A stretch of 64,000 nucleotides of DNA from Limimaricola cinnabarinus (GCF_002723615.1 NZ_KZ304951.1:1-64000); one strand, 5' to 3'; shown: positions 35,932 to 49,001, counted from the first letter of the stretch. Notes: a model not told the origin generated them from the sequence alone. Program-made: numbers and translations.

Positions 35932-38454
35932 ATGGATATCGTCATCGCCACCGCCATCCTCGCCGTCTTCTTTCTGCTGATCGGGCTGGGAGAGCCGCTC
36001 GCGGCGCGCCTGCGGCTGCCCTTCAACGTGATCCTCGCGGGCCTCGGCCTGCTGGCGGGCACGGGGGCCGCGTTCTTTCTCAACACCCAGATCACCGATG
36101 CGCTCAACCCGGTGGCCGAGGCGATTTTGAACCTGCCGATCCGCTCGAACGTGTTTCTCTACGTGTTCCTGCCGACGCTGCTGTTCCAGGTGACGCTGGG
36201 GGTGAACCTGCGGCGGATGATCGACGACTGGGTGCCGATCCTGACGCTGGCGGTTGTCGCGGTCGTGGTGGCGACCTTCACCGTGGGCTACGCGCTGTTC
36301 CTCACCGGCGTGCTGCCGCTGATGGCCTGCCTGCTGATCGGCGCGATCGTCTCGACGACCGACCCCTCCGCGGTGGTCTCGATCTTTCGCAACCTCGCGG
36401 CCCCCCGCCGTCTGGGCCGGATCATCGAGGGCGAGAGCCTTCTCAACGACGCCGCCGCCATCGCGCTGTTCGGCCTGTTCATGGGCTTCGTGATGCGCGG
36501 CGTGCCCAACCCCGAGCTGGGGGCCGCGCTGGCGCAATTCCCGTGGCTTCTGGGCGCGGGCGGCCTGACGGGCTGGGTCATGGCGCAGATCGCGGTGCGG
36601 TTGATGCGCTGGCTGGGGCGGTTCGCGCTGGCGCAGATCTCCATCTCGGTGGCGCTGCCCTATCTTGCCTATATCGTGGCCGAGAAGCTGGTCGGCGCCT
36701 CTGGCGTGATCGCCGTGGTGGGGGCGGGGCTGACGCTCAACCTCGCGGCACCCGGCCGGCTTTCGCCGCTGGCCTGGACCAACATGCGCGAGGTCTGGGA
36801 TCTGCTGGCGCATTGGGCCGGGGCCTTCATCTTCCTGCTCGCCGCCCTGCTGATCCCGCGGCTGCTCAATGGCGCGCGGGCGCAGGATTTCGCGCTGGTC
36901 GCGGTGGTGACGCTGGCGGCGCTGGGCGCAAGGGTGGCGATCCTGTGGGGGCTCTTGCCGCTGCTGACGCGGCTGCGCCTCTCGCCCCCCGTGGATCGCT
37001 CCTACCGGGTGGCGATCCTCTGGGGCGGTTTGCGCGGCGCGATCACGCTGGCGCTGGCGCTGGCGGTGACCGAAAGCCTGCGCGTGCCCGAGGAGGTCCG
37101 CCGCCTCACCGGCATCATCGCCACCGGCTTCACGCTGTTCACCCTGATCGTGCAGGGCGTCACGCTGCGGCCGCTGGTCAAGCGGCTGGGGCTGGAGAAG
37201 CTCTCGCCGCTCGACGCGGCGCTGGCGCGGCAGGTGGTCGCCGTGGCGCTGCAGACGGTGCGTGAGACGGTGAGCGAGGCGGCCGAGAAATACGGGCTGA
37301 CGCGCGAGACGGTGCGCTCGGAGGCCAAGAGCTTTGCCGGGCGGCTCGACGCGGCGGTCGAGAAGGCCGAGGAAGGGGCCGCGATCTCCGACAGCGACCG
37401 GATCACGCTCGGGCTGATCGCGCTGGCGGGGGCCGAACGCGAGAATGTTCTTGAACTGTTCCGCGACCGGGCGATCTCCAACCGGCAGGCCGAGCGGGCG
37501 CTGTCGGAGGCCGACCGGCTGATCGAGACGACGCGGACGGGCGGGCGCTCGGGCTATCGCCGCGCCGCGCGGCAAAGCCTCGGGCAGGGCGGGCCGACGC
37601 GGTTCGCGGCCTTTCTGCACAACAGGCTGCACATTTCGGAGCCGCTGGCGCGGCTCACCGCCGACCGGTTCGAGCTCTTGCTGACCCAAGGGCTGGTGCT
37701 GCGCGATCTCGACGGCTTCATCGACAACCGCATCCGCCGCATCCACGGACGCCGCGTGGCCGAGCTTCTGCACGAGCTGATCGGGAGGCGCGGCGAGCAG
37801 GTGGCGCAGGCGCTCGACGGGCTCAGGCTGCAATATCCCGGCTATGCCGAGGAGCTGGAGCGCCGCTTCATCCGCCGCACCGCGCTTCGGATCGAGGAGC
37901 GCGAATACGCCGCCCTGCGCGAGGACGGGCTGATCGGGCCGGAGCTGCACGCGACGCTTCTGGCGCAGATCGAGGCGCGGCGCGAAGAGGCCGAAGCCCG
38001 GCCCAAGCTCGACCTCGCGGTGCAGAAGGCGGTGCTGGTGCAGCAGTTCCCGCTCTTTTCCGATCTCGACGAGCCGGTGCGCCAGAGGCTGTCCAAGGCG
38101 CTGGTGACGCGCTTCGTCGCCGCCGGTGAGGTCTTGCAGCGGCGCGACGCCCCGGCCCGCACGGTGAGCTTCATCGCCTCGGGCGCGGTGGAGATCGAGA
38201 CCGCCGGGCAGAAGTTGCGGCTCGGGCGGGGGGAGATGTTCGGCCAGCTGGCACTGCTCAGCCCCAAGCGGCGGCGCGCCGAGGTGCGCGCGCTCAGCCA
38301 CGGGGTGCTGCTGGAGCTCGACGAGACGCGCTTTCTGCGGCTGATGCGGCGCTCTTCGGCGGTTCGCAAGGCGGTGCGCGACAGCGCGCTCAAGCGCGGC
38401 ATGGACCCCGAGCGCGCCGCCGCGCTGGGCGGGAAGGACAAGGCCCCCGCCTGA
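35932..38454 (+). CDS. CPA1-type Na+(K+)/H+ antiporter with C-terminal cNMP-binding-like domain
   Basis: An 840-residue protein with three parts. Residues ~1-410 hold about 12 membrane helices with CPA1 marks: FLPTLLFQVTLGVNLRRM, IGAIVSTTDPSAVVSIFRNL, the ion-binding GESLLNDAAAIALFGLF, and WGGLRGAITLALALAV. Residues ~415-690 are a long charged helical linker. Residues ~700-810 form a cyclic-nucleotide-binding-like fold (LFSDLDEPVRQRLSKALVTRF to FGQLALLSPKRRRAEVRAL). In the phosphate cassette the usual Glu is Gln (FGQLALL), so ligand binding is doubtful. Probable role: pH or Na+ homeostasis with cytoplasmic gating. Confidence 0.88.
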   Translation: MDIVIATAILAVFFLLIGLGEPLAARLRLPFNVILAGLGLLAGTGAAFFLNTQITDALNPVAEAILNLPIRSNVFLYVFLPTLLFQVTLGVNLRRMIDDWVPILTLAVVAVVVATFTVGYALFLTGVLPLMACLLIGAIVSTTDPSAVVSIFRNLAAPRRLGRIIEGESLLNDAAAIALFGLFMGFVMRGVPNPELGAALAQFPWLLGAGGLTGWVMAQIAVRLMRWLGRFALAQISISVALPYLAYIVAEKLVGASGVIAVVGAGLTLNLAAPGRLSPLAWTNMREVWDLLAHWAGAFIFLLAALLIPRLLNGARAQDFALVAVVTLAALGARVAILWGLLPLLTRLRLSPPVDRSYRVAILWGGLRGAITLALALAVTESLRVPEEVRRLTGIIATGFTLFTLIVQGVTLRPLVKRLGLEKLSPLDAALARQVVAVALQTVRETVSEAAEKYGLTRETVRSEAKSFAGRLDAAVEKAEEGAAISDSDRITLGLIALAGAERENVLELFRDRAISNRQAERALSEADRLIETTRTGGRSGYRRAARQSLGQGGPTRFAAFLHNRLHISEPLARLTADRFELLLTQGLVLRDLDGFIDNRIRRIHGRRVAELLHELIGRRGEQVAQALDGLRLQYPGYAEELERRFIRRTALRIEEREYAALREDGLIGPELHATLLAQIEARREEAEARPKLDLAVQKAVLVQQFPLFSDLDEPVRQRLSKALVTRFVAAGEVLQRRDAPARTVSFIASGAVEIETAGQKLRLGRGEMFGQLALLSPKRRRAEVRALSHGVLLELDETRFLRLMRRSSAVRKAVRDSALKRGMDPERAAALGGKDKAPA

Positions 38455-38460
38455 GCCGTT

Positions 38461-39057
38461 TCAGCCGCGCGCGGCCTGCCAGACCTCGAACTCGGCCGCG
38501 CGCTTGCGCCGCAGCTTCGAGGCGACATGATCGGGCAGCTCCATGGGATGCTTGGGCGAGACATTGAGCCGGGGCAGCTCGATCGTCGTGCCGAGCCGCT
38601 CTTCGAGAAAGGCCACGAGCCTGTCCATCGCCTCGTAGCGGAACAGGTGATCGACGCCGATGCTGCCCTCGCCGCAGCCGACGAAGCGCGCCTGGCTGCC
38701 GACCGAGGCATAGGGGGCGGGCTTGCCGCGCGCATATTGATCGACGAACTCCTCGAAGGGGACGTTGCGGGTGGAGTTGGCATGGCCCGCCAGATCGTCG
38801 CGCCGGCGGTAGCGCCACCAGCTGCCGAGCCAGTCCACCGGCTCGCGCACCGCGGCCACCGTCTCGAATCCCTCGCCGCCCGCCGCCTCGATCAGCGGCG
38901 TCACGAAGCGGCGGGTGCGGTAGAGCGGCGCATGCTTGATCTGCGGCGGATCGCGCAGCACCATCTGCGCGCGCGGGGCCAGCGCCCCCTCGATCGCGGT
39001 GGTGCCCGTCTTGGGCACCGCAAGAAGGATCAGGCGCTCTTTCCAGAATACCAGCAT
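38461..39057 (-). CDS. Sulfotransferase-like protein
   Basis: A 198-residue protein with a P-loop-like PAPS-binding start, LILLAVPKTGTTAIEGALAP, and a second sulfotransferase mark, VAAVREPVDWLGSWWRYR, where the Arg and Ser contact the 3'-phosphate. The rest (FVGCGEGSIGVDHLFRYEAMDRLVAFLEERLG) follows the family pattern. The substrate is unknown; Rhodobacterales carry several such proteins, some acting on envelope sugars. GGAG lies before ATG 39057. It diverges from recA. Confidence 0.8.
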   Translation of the reverse strand: MLVFWKERLILLAVPKTGTTAIEGALAPRAQMVLRDPPQIKHAPLYRTRRFVTPLIEAAGGEGFETVAAVREPVDWLGSWWRYRRRDDLAGHANSTRNVPFEEFVDQYARGKPAPYASVGSQARFVGCGEGSIGVDHLFRYEAMDRLVAFLEERLGTTIELPRLNVSPKHPMELPDHVASKLRRKRAAEFEVWQAARG

Positions 39058-39129
39058 GACGCTCTCCGTGACGTGATCGCGCTAACCTTACATTAACCGC
39101 TTCGGAGGGAAATTGGGGTCAGGTTCCCC

Positions 39130-39158
39130 TTGCAATGTTCTCCTTATGGTCTCATATC
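39130..39158 (+). promoter_or_regulatory. Candidate recA promoter
   Basis: TTGCAA and CATATC are spaced by 17 nt, about 75 bp before the recA ATG. The SOS box begins 10 nt after the -10, so LexA would cover the likely start of transcription. A weaker half-match, GTTC-N7-GGTC, overlaps the promoter itself at 39137-39151. Confidence 0.5.
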
Positions 39159-39167
39159 TCCTGTAGT

Positions 39168-39182
39168 GAACAAGACATGAAC
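39168..39182 (+). promoter_or_regulatory. LexA (SOS) box of recA
   Basis: GAAC-AAGACAT-GAAC is an exact GAAC-N7-GAAC direct repeat, the known LexA operator type of alphaproteobacteria (GTTC-N7-GTTC on the other strand). It lies 50 bp before the recA start codon. Confidence 0.9.
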
Positions 39183-39232
39183 GACGCAATGATTGCCGCC
39201 ATGTGGCGGGTGTGGGATAAGGGTTGCGGACA

Positions 39233-40312
<1,080 letters not shown>

Positions 40313-40451
40313 TCCGCCGATCTACGGCGATCCGAGAGGGCCGGGGTGCGCATGCCCCGGCCCTTTTCCTGTCCGGAGCGTGAGCGCGTGGGACTTTACG
40401 CGCCCCATGGCCGGGGATAGGACGTCTACGCCGCGACCCGAAGGAGACGAC

Positions 40452-43126
<2,675 letters not shown>

Positions 43127-43130
<4 letters not shown>

Positions 43131-43411
43131 GCGCGCTCTGGATCGCCCATGTGAAGGTCACCGACGAGGCGGCCTACATGGAATATGCCAGCCGGGCGAC
43201 GGGGGCGATCGCCGATCACGGCGGCGTCTTCCTCGTGCGCGGTGGGCCTTACGAGCAGCTCGAAGGGCCGGATCGCCCGCGCAACGTCGTCGCGCGCTTC
43301 CCGAGCCTTCAGGCGGCGCATGACTGCTACCACTCCGACGCCTACCAGGAGGCGCTGAGCTTCGCGAAGGGTGCCGCCGAGCGCGAGCTGGTGATCGTCG
43401 AGGAGGCCTGA
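43127..43411 (+). CDS. DUF1330 family protein
   Basis: A 94-residue ferredoxin-like (dimeric alpha/beta barrel) protein: [20 protein letters not shown], then [46 protein letters not shown], and a final ELVIVEE strand. The family has no settled function. It starts inside the alaS stop (ATGA), so it is translated with alaS. The MOSC gene follows at once. Confidence 0.9.
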
Positions 43412-43413
43412 GG

Positions 43414-43881
43414 CTGGAGACGGTCGCCAGCCTCACCTCGCGCTTTCCGCGCGCGGGCCGGGTCGAATGGATCGGCCTGCGCCCGGAGCGGCGGGGCGAA
43501 ATGCGTGCCGTCGACAGCGTCGGGATCGAGGCAGACGGGCTGCAGGGCGATCATGCACGGCCCGGCAAGCGGGCGGTGACGCTGATCCAGGCCGAGCATC
43601 TGCCCGTCATAGCGGCCCTGAGCGGGCTGGATGCCGTCGCGCCCGAAACCCTGCGCCGCAATATCGTCGTTTCAGGATTGAACCTCACCGCCGCGCGGCA
43701 TCGGCTGCTGCGGGTCGGCTCCGCCGTGCTGCGGTTTTCGGTGCCCTGCGCGCCCTGCTCGCGCATGGAGGCGGCGCTGGGGCCGGGGGGCTACAACGCG
43801 ATGCGCGGCCATGGCGGCTGGTGCATGGAGGTGGTCGAGCCGGGGCGGGCCGGTCTGGGCGATGCGGTTGGCGTGGACTGA
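43414..43881 (+). CDS. MOSC domain protein (probable CTG start)
   Basis: MOSC domains bind molybdenum cofactor sulfur through a conserved Cys. The frame is open from before 43381 and the MOSC-like start LETVASLTSRFPRAGRVEWIGLRP precedes the first ATG (43501), so a start near 43414 is inferred. That codon is CTG, 7 nt after a perfect AGGAGG. This gives 155 residues. GLQGDHARPGKRAVTLIQAEHL and LRRNIVVSGLNL fit the family, and the conserved cysteines are in FSVPCAPCSRM. If CTG is not used, an ATG start would cut about 29 conserved residues. Confidence 0.75.
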   Translation: METVASLTSRFPRAGRVEWIGLRPERRGEMRAVDSVGIEADGLQGDHARPGKRAVTLIQAEHLPVIAALSGLDAVAPETLRRNIVVSGLNLTAARHRLLRVGSAVLRFSVPCAPCSRMEAALGPGGYNAMRGHGGWCMEVVEPGRAGLGDAVGVD

Positions 43882-43912
43882 GCCCAAAGCGCCCGAGAGG
43901 GAAACGGAACGA

Positions 43913-43943
43913 AAAACGCCCGGTCGTTGCGACCGGGCGTTTT
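43913..43943. terminator. Bidirectional rho-independent terminator
   Basis: AAAACGCCCGGTCG and CGACCGGGCGTTTT form a perfect 14-bp stem with a 3-nt loop. It lies between the convergent MOSC and typA genes. Confidence 0.96.
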
Positions 43944-43962
43944 CATGTCATGCGCCGAAAGA

Positions 43963-45780
43963 TCAGCTGGCGCGGGCCTGCCGCTTGCGCTCATGCGGAT
44001 CGAGATAGCGCTTGCGCAGGCGGATCGCGTTCGGCGTCACCTCGACAAGCTCGTCATCGTCGATATAGGCGATGGCCTGCTCGAGGCTCAGCTCGACGGG
44101 CGGCGTCAGGCGCACGGCTTCGTCGGTGCCCGAGGCGCGGACGTTGGTGAGCTTCTTGCCCTTGAGCGGGTTCACCTCGAGATCGTTGTCGCGGCTGTGC
44201 TCGCCGATGATCATGCCCTCGTAGACGGCGGCCTGCGGATGCACGAACATCTTGCCGCGATCCTCGAGGTTCCACAGCGCGAAGGCGACCGTGGTGCCGT
44301 TTTCCATCGAGATCAGGACGCCCTGGCGGCGGCCCTGGATCGGGCCCTTGTGCGGGGTCCAGCCATGAAAGATCCGGTTGAGAACGCCCGAGCCGCGCGT
44401 GTCGGTCAGGAATTCGCCGTGATAGCCGATCAGCCCGCGCGAGGGGACATGCGCGATGATCCGGGTCTTGCCGGCGCCGGCGGGCTTCATCTCGACGAGA
44501 TCGCCCTTGCGCGCGCCGGTGAGCTTTTCGACCACGGCGCCGGTGTATTCGTCATCGACGTCGATGGTGACTTCCTCGACCGGCTCCATGCGGACGCCGT
44601 CCTCTTCCTTGAAGATCACCTGCGGACGCGAGATCGACAGCTCGAAGCCCTCGCGGCGCATGTTCTCGATCAAGACGCCCATCTGCAATTCGCCCCGGCC
44701 CGACACCTCGAAGGCGTCGCCGCCCGGCGTGTCGTCGATGCGGATCGCGACGTTCGATTCGGCCTCTTTCATCAGGCGCTCGCGGATCACGCGGGACTGC
44801 ACCTTCTTGCCGTCGCGACCGGCGAGCGGGCTGTCATTGATGCCGAAGGTCACGGTGATGGTCGGCGGGTCGATCGGCTGGGCGGGGATCGGCTCCTCGA
44901 CCGAGAGGTCGCAGATCGTGTCGGCCACGGTGGCCTTGGCCATGCCCGCCAGCGTCACGATGTCGCCGGCCTCGGCGACCTCGATCGGCTGCTGGCCCAG
45001 CCCGCGGAAGGCGAGGATCTTCGAGACGCGGAACTGCTCGATCTTGTCGCCCTTGCGCGACAGCGCCTTGACGGTCTCGTTGGCCTTGAGCGTGCCGCTC
45101 TCGACCCGGCCCGTCAGGATCCGGCCCAGGAAGGGGTCGGCCGAGAGGGTGGTCGCCAGCATGCGGAAGGGCTCGTCCTTGGCCTGCTGCTGCTTGGGCG
45201 CGGGCACGTGCTTGACGATCAGGTCGAACAGCGCGGTCAGGTCCTTGCGCGGCCCGTCGAGCTCCATGTCGGCCCAGCCGGAGCGGCCCGAGGCATACAT
45301 CGCCGGGAAATCGAGCTGCTCTTCGTCGGCGTCGAGATTGGCGAAGAGATCGAAGCATTCGTCGAGCGCGCGGTCGGGCTCGGCGTCGGGCTTGTCGACC
45401 TTGTTGAGCACCACGATCGGCTTGAGCCCCAGAGCCAGCGCCTTGGAGGTCACGAACTTGGTCTGCGGCATCGGGCCTTCGGCGGCATCGACCAGCAGCA
45501 CCACGCCATCGACCATCGACAGGATCCGCTCGACCTCGCCGCCGAAATCGGCGTGACCGGGGGTGTCGACGATGTTGATGCGGGTGTCGCCCCACTCGAC
45601 CGAGGTCGCCTTGGCGAGGATGGTGATCCCGCGCTCGCGCTCGATGTCGTTGCTGTCCATGGCGCGCTCGGACACGGCCTGGTTTTCGCGGAAGGCGCCG
45701 GACTGTTTCAGCAGCTCGTCCACCAGCGTCGTCTTGCCATGGTCAACGTGCGCGATGATCGCGATGTTGCGGATATCCAT
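43963..45780 (-). CDS. typA: Translational GTPase TypA/BipA
   Basis: Ribosome-binding GTPase of the EF-G family, needed for growth at low temperature or under stress and for 50S assembly. The 605 residues show G1 AHVDHGKTTL, G2/G3 DSNDIERERGITILAKAT and DTPGHADFGGEVER, and G4 NKVDKPDAEPD. After the beta-barrel and EF-G domains III and V comes the TypA-specific C-terminal domain around GSGVLNRIFHGWTPHKGPIQGR, ending with a basic tail (RLRKRYLDPHERKRQARAS). Confidence 0.97.
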   Translation of the reverse strand: MDIRNIAIIAHVDHGKTTLVDELLKQSGAFRENQAVSERAMDSNDIERERGITILAKATSVEWGDTRINIVDTPGHADFGGEVERILSMVDGVVLLVDAAEGPMPQTKFVTSKALALGLKPIVVLNKVDKPDAEPDRALDECFDLFANLDADEEQLDFPAMYASGRSGWADMELDGPRKDLTALFDLIVKHVPAPKQQQAKDEPFRMLATTLSADPFLGRILTGRVESGTLKANETVKALSRKGDKIEQFRVSKILAFRGLGQQPIEVAEAGDIVTLAGMAKATVADTICDLSVEEPIPAQPIDPPTITVTFGINDSPLAGRDGKKVQSRVIRERLMKEAESNVAIRIDDTPGGDAFEVSGRGELQMGVLIENMRREGFELSISRPQVIFKEEDGVRMEPVEEVTIDVDDEYTGAVVEKLTGARKGDLVEMKPAGAGKTRIIAHVPSRGLIGYHGEFLTDTRGSGVLNRIFHGWTPHKGPIQGRRQGVLISMENGTTVAFALWNLEDRGKMFVHPQAAVYEGMIIGEHSRDNDLEVNPLKGKKLTNVRASGTDEAVRLTPPVELSLEQAIAYIDDDELVEVTPNAIRLRKRYLDPHERKRQARAS

Positions 45781-45908
45781 TCAATTCACTCTTTCAGGGG
45801 TCAGCGCGCCTTTACAGCAAAACCCCGCCCGTGGCTAGTCTTGTCGCCGCGATGCGGCGTCAAGGCGGGTTTGCGCTCAGCGGGGCGCTGCCTGCGCCAA
45901 GGCGGCGC

Positions 45909-46238
45909 TCAATGCGGGTTGTTGCCCGAAAAGACGTTGATCACCACGATGCCCGACAGGATCAGCGACATGCCGACGAGTGCTGCCGTGTCGAGCTTCT
46001 GGCCGAACAGGCTCCAGCCGATCGCGGCGATGAGCACGATCCCGAGCCCCGCCCAGATCGCATAGGCGATGCCCACCGGGATCTCGCGCAGGGCCATCGA
46101 TAGAAGGTAGAACGAGAGGCAGTAGCCCAGCACCGCGACCAGCGAGGGGCCGAGCCGGGTGAATTGCTGGCTGGCATGCAGCGCGGTTGTGCCGATGGTT
46201 TCGCAGACGATGGCGAAGAACAGGACGATCCAGGGCAT
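45909..46238 (-). CDS. Small multidrug resistance (SMR) family exporter
   Basis: A 109-residue membrane protein with four helices and the SMR pattern. The proton- and drug-coupling glutamate is Glu13 in VCETIGTTALHAS. GYCLSFYLLSMALREIPVGIAYAIWAGLGIVLIA follows, then WSLFGQKLDTAALVGMSLILSGIVVINVFS. It is EmrE/SugE-like and should export quaternary ammonium or guanidinium-type cations as an antiparallel dimer. The ATG at 46238 has GAGGTG upstream. It follows the YitT gene by 11 bp, so co-transcription is likely. Confidence 0.92.
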   Translation of the reverse strand: MPWIVLFFAIVCETIGTTALHASQQFTRLGPSLVAVLGYCLSFYLLSMALREIPVGIAYAIWAGLGIVLIAAIGWSLFGQKLDTAALVGMSLILSGIVVINVFSGNNPH

Positions 46239-46249
46239 GACGCGGCACC

Positions 46250-46861
46250 TCAGGTGGCGATATAGCGGTCGCGGCGATGATTGAAGGCGATCACCATGTT
46301 GAGGATCGCGGCGCCGAGAAGCGACCACAGAACGACGGGAAGGTCAAACAGCGCGAGCGCGGTGGTGAAGATCACCGCATCCGCCGCAAGCTGCACATAG
46401 CCCGCGCGAAAGCCGTAGCGGTCCTGCACGATCAGCGCGACGATGCCGAGGCCGCCGAGGCTGCCATTGTGGCGAAACATGCCCAGAAGCCCGAGCCCGA
46501 CCAGAACGCCGAAGATCACCGCGCCGAGCCACGGGTCGAGATGCGCGATGGTGAACTGGCCGGGCAGGGCCTCGGTCACGAGCGACAGGAGCGTCACCGA
46601 GATCACCGATTTGACCGTGAACTCCGGCCCGAGCCGGAGCCAGGCCAGCCAGTAGAAGGGCAGGTTGACCACGAAGAACACCGCGCCGAAGGACCAGCCG
46701 GTGAGATAGGAGATGATCACCGCCACCCCCGCCGTCTGCCCGGTGATCAGCCCGACATGGGTGAGCACGTGAATCCCGAGGCTGCAGGCGAAGATGCCGA
46801 TGCTCAGGCCCTGAAGATCCTCCAGGGCGGAATGGCGGGTGGGGCTGGAGGTGCTGCGCAT
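46250..46861 (-). CDS. YitT family membrane protein
   Basis: A 203-residue protein with about six hydrophobic segments. The YitT (DUF161) pattern is visible in LITGQTAGVAVIISYLTGWSFGAVFFVVNLPFYWLAW, then the Gly-rich GMFRHNGSLGGLGIVALIVQDRYG, where the family has its conserved GGxxG. Function is not established; homologues are proposed transporters. A GTG at 46870 would add three residues. It heads a small two-gene unit with the SMR exporter. Confidence 0.85.
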   Translation of the reverse strand: MRSTSSPTRHSALEDLQGLSIGIFACSLGIHVLTHVGLITGQTAGVAVIISYLTGWSFGAVFFVVNLPFYWLAWLRLGPEFTVKSVISVTLLSLVTEALPGQFTIAHLDPWLGAVIFGVLVGLGLLGMFRHNGSLGGLGIVALIVQDRYGFRAGYVQLAADAVIFTTALALFDLPVVLWSLLGAAILNMVIAFNHRRDRYIAT

Positions 46862-46901
46862 GGGCGCCACTTAGGGCAGGAAGCCTGACCTGTCCAGCGG
46901 C

Positions 46902-47243
46902 TCAGCTGCCGCGCAGCCGCGGCGGAAGCTCGCAGCCCCAGACCGTCGCGCCGGGAATGAAGCGGTGCGGCAGCTCGACGGGCAGGTTGGGGATCTCGCA
47001 GGCATGGAACGGCCCGCGCGCGTCGCGCGGCAGGGCGCGGCCGGGCGGCAGCCAGATCCGGCCCCGGCCGGTCTCGGACTGAACCACCAGATCCATGTCG
47101 CACCGGTTGGTGCGCTGCGACGAAATGCAGTGATCGGCGGTGGGAAGCCGTTCGGGCGCCATGCGGTCGCGCGCCACGGGGACGAGAACGGCGGCCCCGA
47201 TGAGGGCCGCCGCGATCAGCTTGAACTTGCGCATCAGGCGCAT
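46902..47243 (-). CDS. Unknown secreted or membrane-anchored protein
   Basis: A 113-residue protein with no recognised family. It starts MRLMRKFKLIAAALIGAAVLVPVARD, a basic N-region and hydrophobic core fitting a signal peptide or anchor. The mature part has four cysteines in CISSQRTNRC, FHACEIPN and VWGCELPP, which could form two disulfides in the periplasm. It begins 5 bp after the icd stop and may be read by read-through. The C-terminal segment VELPHRFIPGATVWGCELPPRL is the most protein-like stretch. Confidence 0.65.
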   Translation of the reverse strand: MRLMRKFKLIAAALIGAAVLVPVARDRMAPERLPTADHCISSQRTNRCDMDLVVQSETGRGRIWLPPGRALPRDARGPFHACEIPNLPVELPHRFIPGATVWGCELPPRLRGS

Positions 47244-47248
47244 GGCGC

Positions 47249-48460
47249 TCAGGCGAGCGACTTGTTGAGATACTCGTCGATCTTCTCGAGGAAGCCCATG
47301 GTGGTGAGCCACTTCTGATCGGGGCCGACCAGAAGCGCGAGGTCCTTGGTCATGTGACCGTCCTCGACCGCCTGCACCGTGACCTTCTCGAGCGTCTCGG
47401 CGAAGGTCTTGAGCTGCTCGTTGCCGTCGAGCTTGGCGCGGTGCTTGAGGCCGCCGGTCCAGGCATAGATCGAGGCGATCGAGTTGGTGGAGGTCTGCTC
47501 GCCGCGCTGGTGCTGGCGGTAGTGGCGCGTCACGGTGCCATGCGCCGCCTCGGCCTCGACGATCTTGCCGTCCGGCGTCATCAGCTGCGAGGTCATCAGG
47601 CCCAAGCTACCGAAGCCCTGCGCTACGGTATCGGACTGCACGTCGCCATCGTAGTTCTTGCAGGCCCAGACATAACCGCCCGACCACTTCATCGCCGCGG
47701 CGACCATGTCGTCGATCAGGCGGTGCTCGTAGGTGATGCCCTTCTTCTTGAACTCCTCGGCGAATTCGGCGTCGAACACCTCCTGGAACAGGTCCTTGAA
47801 GCGGCCGTCATAAGCCTTCATGATCGTGTTCTTGGTCGACAGGTAGACCGGCCAGCCGCGGGCGAGACCGTAGTTCATCGAGGCGCGGGCGAAGTCGCGG
47901 ATCGAATCGTCGAGGTTGTACATCGCCATGGTGACGCCGGAGGAGGGCGCGTCGAACACCTCCTTCTCGATGGTCTCGCCATCCTCGCCGACGAACTTGA
48001 TCGTCAGCTTGCCCTTGCCGGGGAAGCGGAAATCGGTGGCGCGGTACTGGTCGCCAAAGGCGTGACGGCCGACGACGATCGGCTGGGTCCAGCCCGGAAC
48101 GAGGCGCGGCACGTTGCGGCAGATGATCGGCTCACGGAAGATCACGCCGCCGAGGATGTTGCGGATCGTGCCGTTGGGCGAACGGTACATCCGCTTGAGG
48201 CCGAATTCCTCGACGCGGGCCTCGTCGGGGGTGATCGTCGCGCATTTGACGCCGACACCGTATTTCTGGATCGCATGCGCCGCGTCGACCGTGATCTGGT
48301 CGTCGGTCTCGTCGCGCGCTTCGATGCCGAGATCGTAATATTTCAGGTCGACATCGAGATAGGGCAGGATCAGCTTTTGCTTGATGAAGTCCCAGATGAT
48401 CCGGGTCATCTCGTCGCCGTCGAGCTCGACGATCGGATTTTCGACTTTGATCTTGGTCAC
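47249..48460 (-). CDS. icd: NADP-dependent isocitrate dehydrogenase
   Basis: TCA-cycle enzyme making 2-oxoglutarate and NADPH. A GTG at 48460, 5 nt after GGAGG, gives 403 residues, the length of the homodimeric type II (eukaryote-like) IDH found in alphaproteobacteria: (M)[20 protein letters not shown]. Further marks are [21 protein letters not shown] (substrate site), [17 protein letters not shown], and the NADP-binding [32 protein letters not shown] perfect TATAAT lies just upstream. Confidence 0.96.
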   Translation of the reverse strand: MTKIKVENPIVELDGDEMTRIIWDFIKQKLILPYLDVDLKYYDLGIEARDETDDQITVDAAHAIQKYGVGVKCATITPDEARVEEFGLKRMYRSPNGTIRNILGGVIFREPIICRNVPRLVPGWTQPIVVGRHAFGDQYRATDFRFPGKGKLTIKFVGEDGETIEKEVFDAPSSGVTMAMYNLDDSIRDFARASMNYGLARGWPVYLSTKNTIMKAYDGRFKDLFQEVFDAEFAEEFKKKGITYEHRLIDDMVAAAMKWSGGYVWACKNYDGDVQSDTVAQGFGSLGLMTSQLMTPDGKIVEAEAAHGTVTRHYRQHQRGEQTSTNSIASIYAWTGGLKHRAKLDGNEQLKTFAETLEKVTVQAVEDGHMTKDLALLVGPDQKWLTTMGFLEKIDEYLNKSLA

Positions 48461-48476
48461 GGGGGCCTCCGCGTTG

Positions 48477-48482
48477 ATTATA
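48477..48482 (-). promoter_or_regulatory. TATAAT -10 element of icd
   Basis: A perfect TATAAT on the minus strand lies 17 nt before the GTG start. No good -35 is seen at the right spacing, and with so short a distance the transcript would have a very short leader, so this call is tentative. Confidence 0.35.
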
Positions 48483-48596
48483 CTGTCTCGGGGCGGGGCA
48501 TAGCGCGTCTCGCGCCGGTTTGGAAGGCGGCATACACTCGTATACGGTCGAACTTCGGCGCGCCTCGCGGGTTGTGGCCGCGAAAGGAGCCAGATC

Positions 48597-48989
48597 ATGC
48601 CGAAGGACACCACAGGACGCATCCGCCACGCCGAGGAGCTGGCCCGGCTCGACCGGCTGGCCCATATGCTCGACGCGCGGTTCAAGCTGTTCGGCTTCCG
48701 CTTCGGCTATGACAGCCTGCTCGGGCTGATCCCCGGCATCGGCGACACCATCACGCTCGCGCCCTCGGCCTGGCTGGTCTGGCGCGCGCACCAGCTTGGC
48801 CTGCCCAAGGCCAAGATCGGCAAGATGGCGATGAATACCGGGGTCGATTACGTCGTCGGCTCCATCCCGGTGATCGGCGACCTGATCGATTTCGGCTTCA
48901 AGGCGAACCTGCGCAACGCGGCGATCCTGCGCGAGCATCTGGAAATGGATGCGGCGACGGGGGCGCACGATGTGACGCCGCGCCGATGA
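48597..48989 (+). CDS. DUF4112 family protein
   Basis: A 130-residue protein with the DUF4112 pattern: [50 protein letters not shown], then [26 protein letters not shown]. The two GxIPxxGD motifs flank hydrophobic helices, so membrane association is likely. Function is unknown. AAAGGAG lies 8 nt before the ATG. It diverges from icd. Confidence 0.87.
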   Translation: MPKDTTGRIRHAEELARLDRLAHMLDARFKLFGFRFGYDSLLGLIPGIGDTITLAPSAWLVWRAHQLGLPKAKIGKMAMNTGVDYVVGSIPVIGDLIDFGFKANLRNAAILREHLEMDAATGAHDVTPRR

Positions 48990-49001
48990 GGACAGGTCGG
49001 G

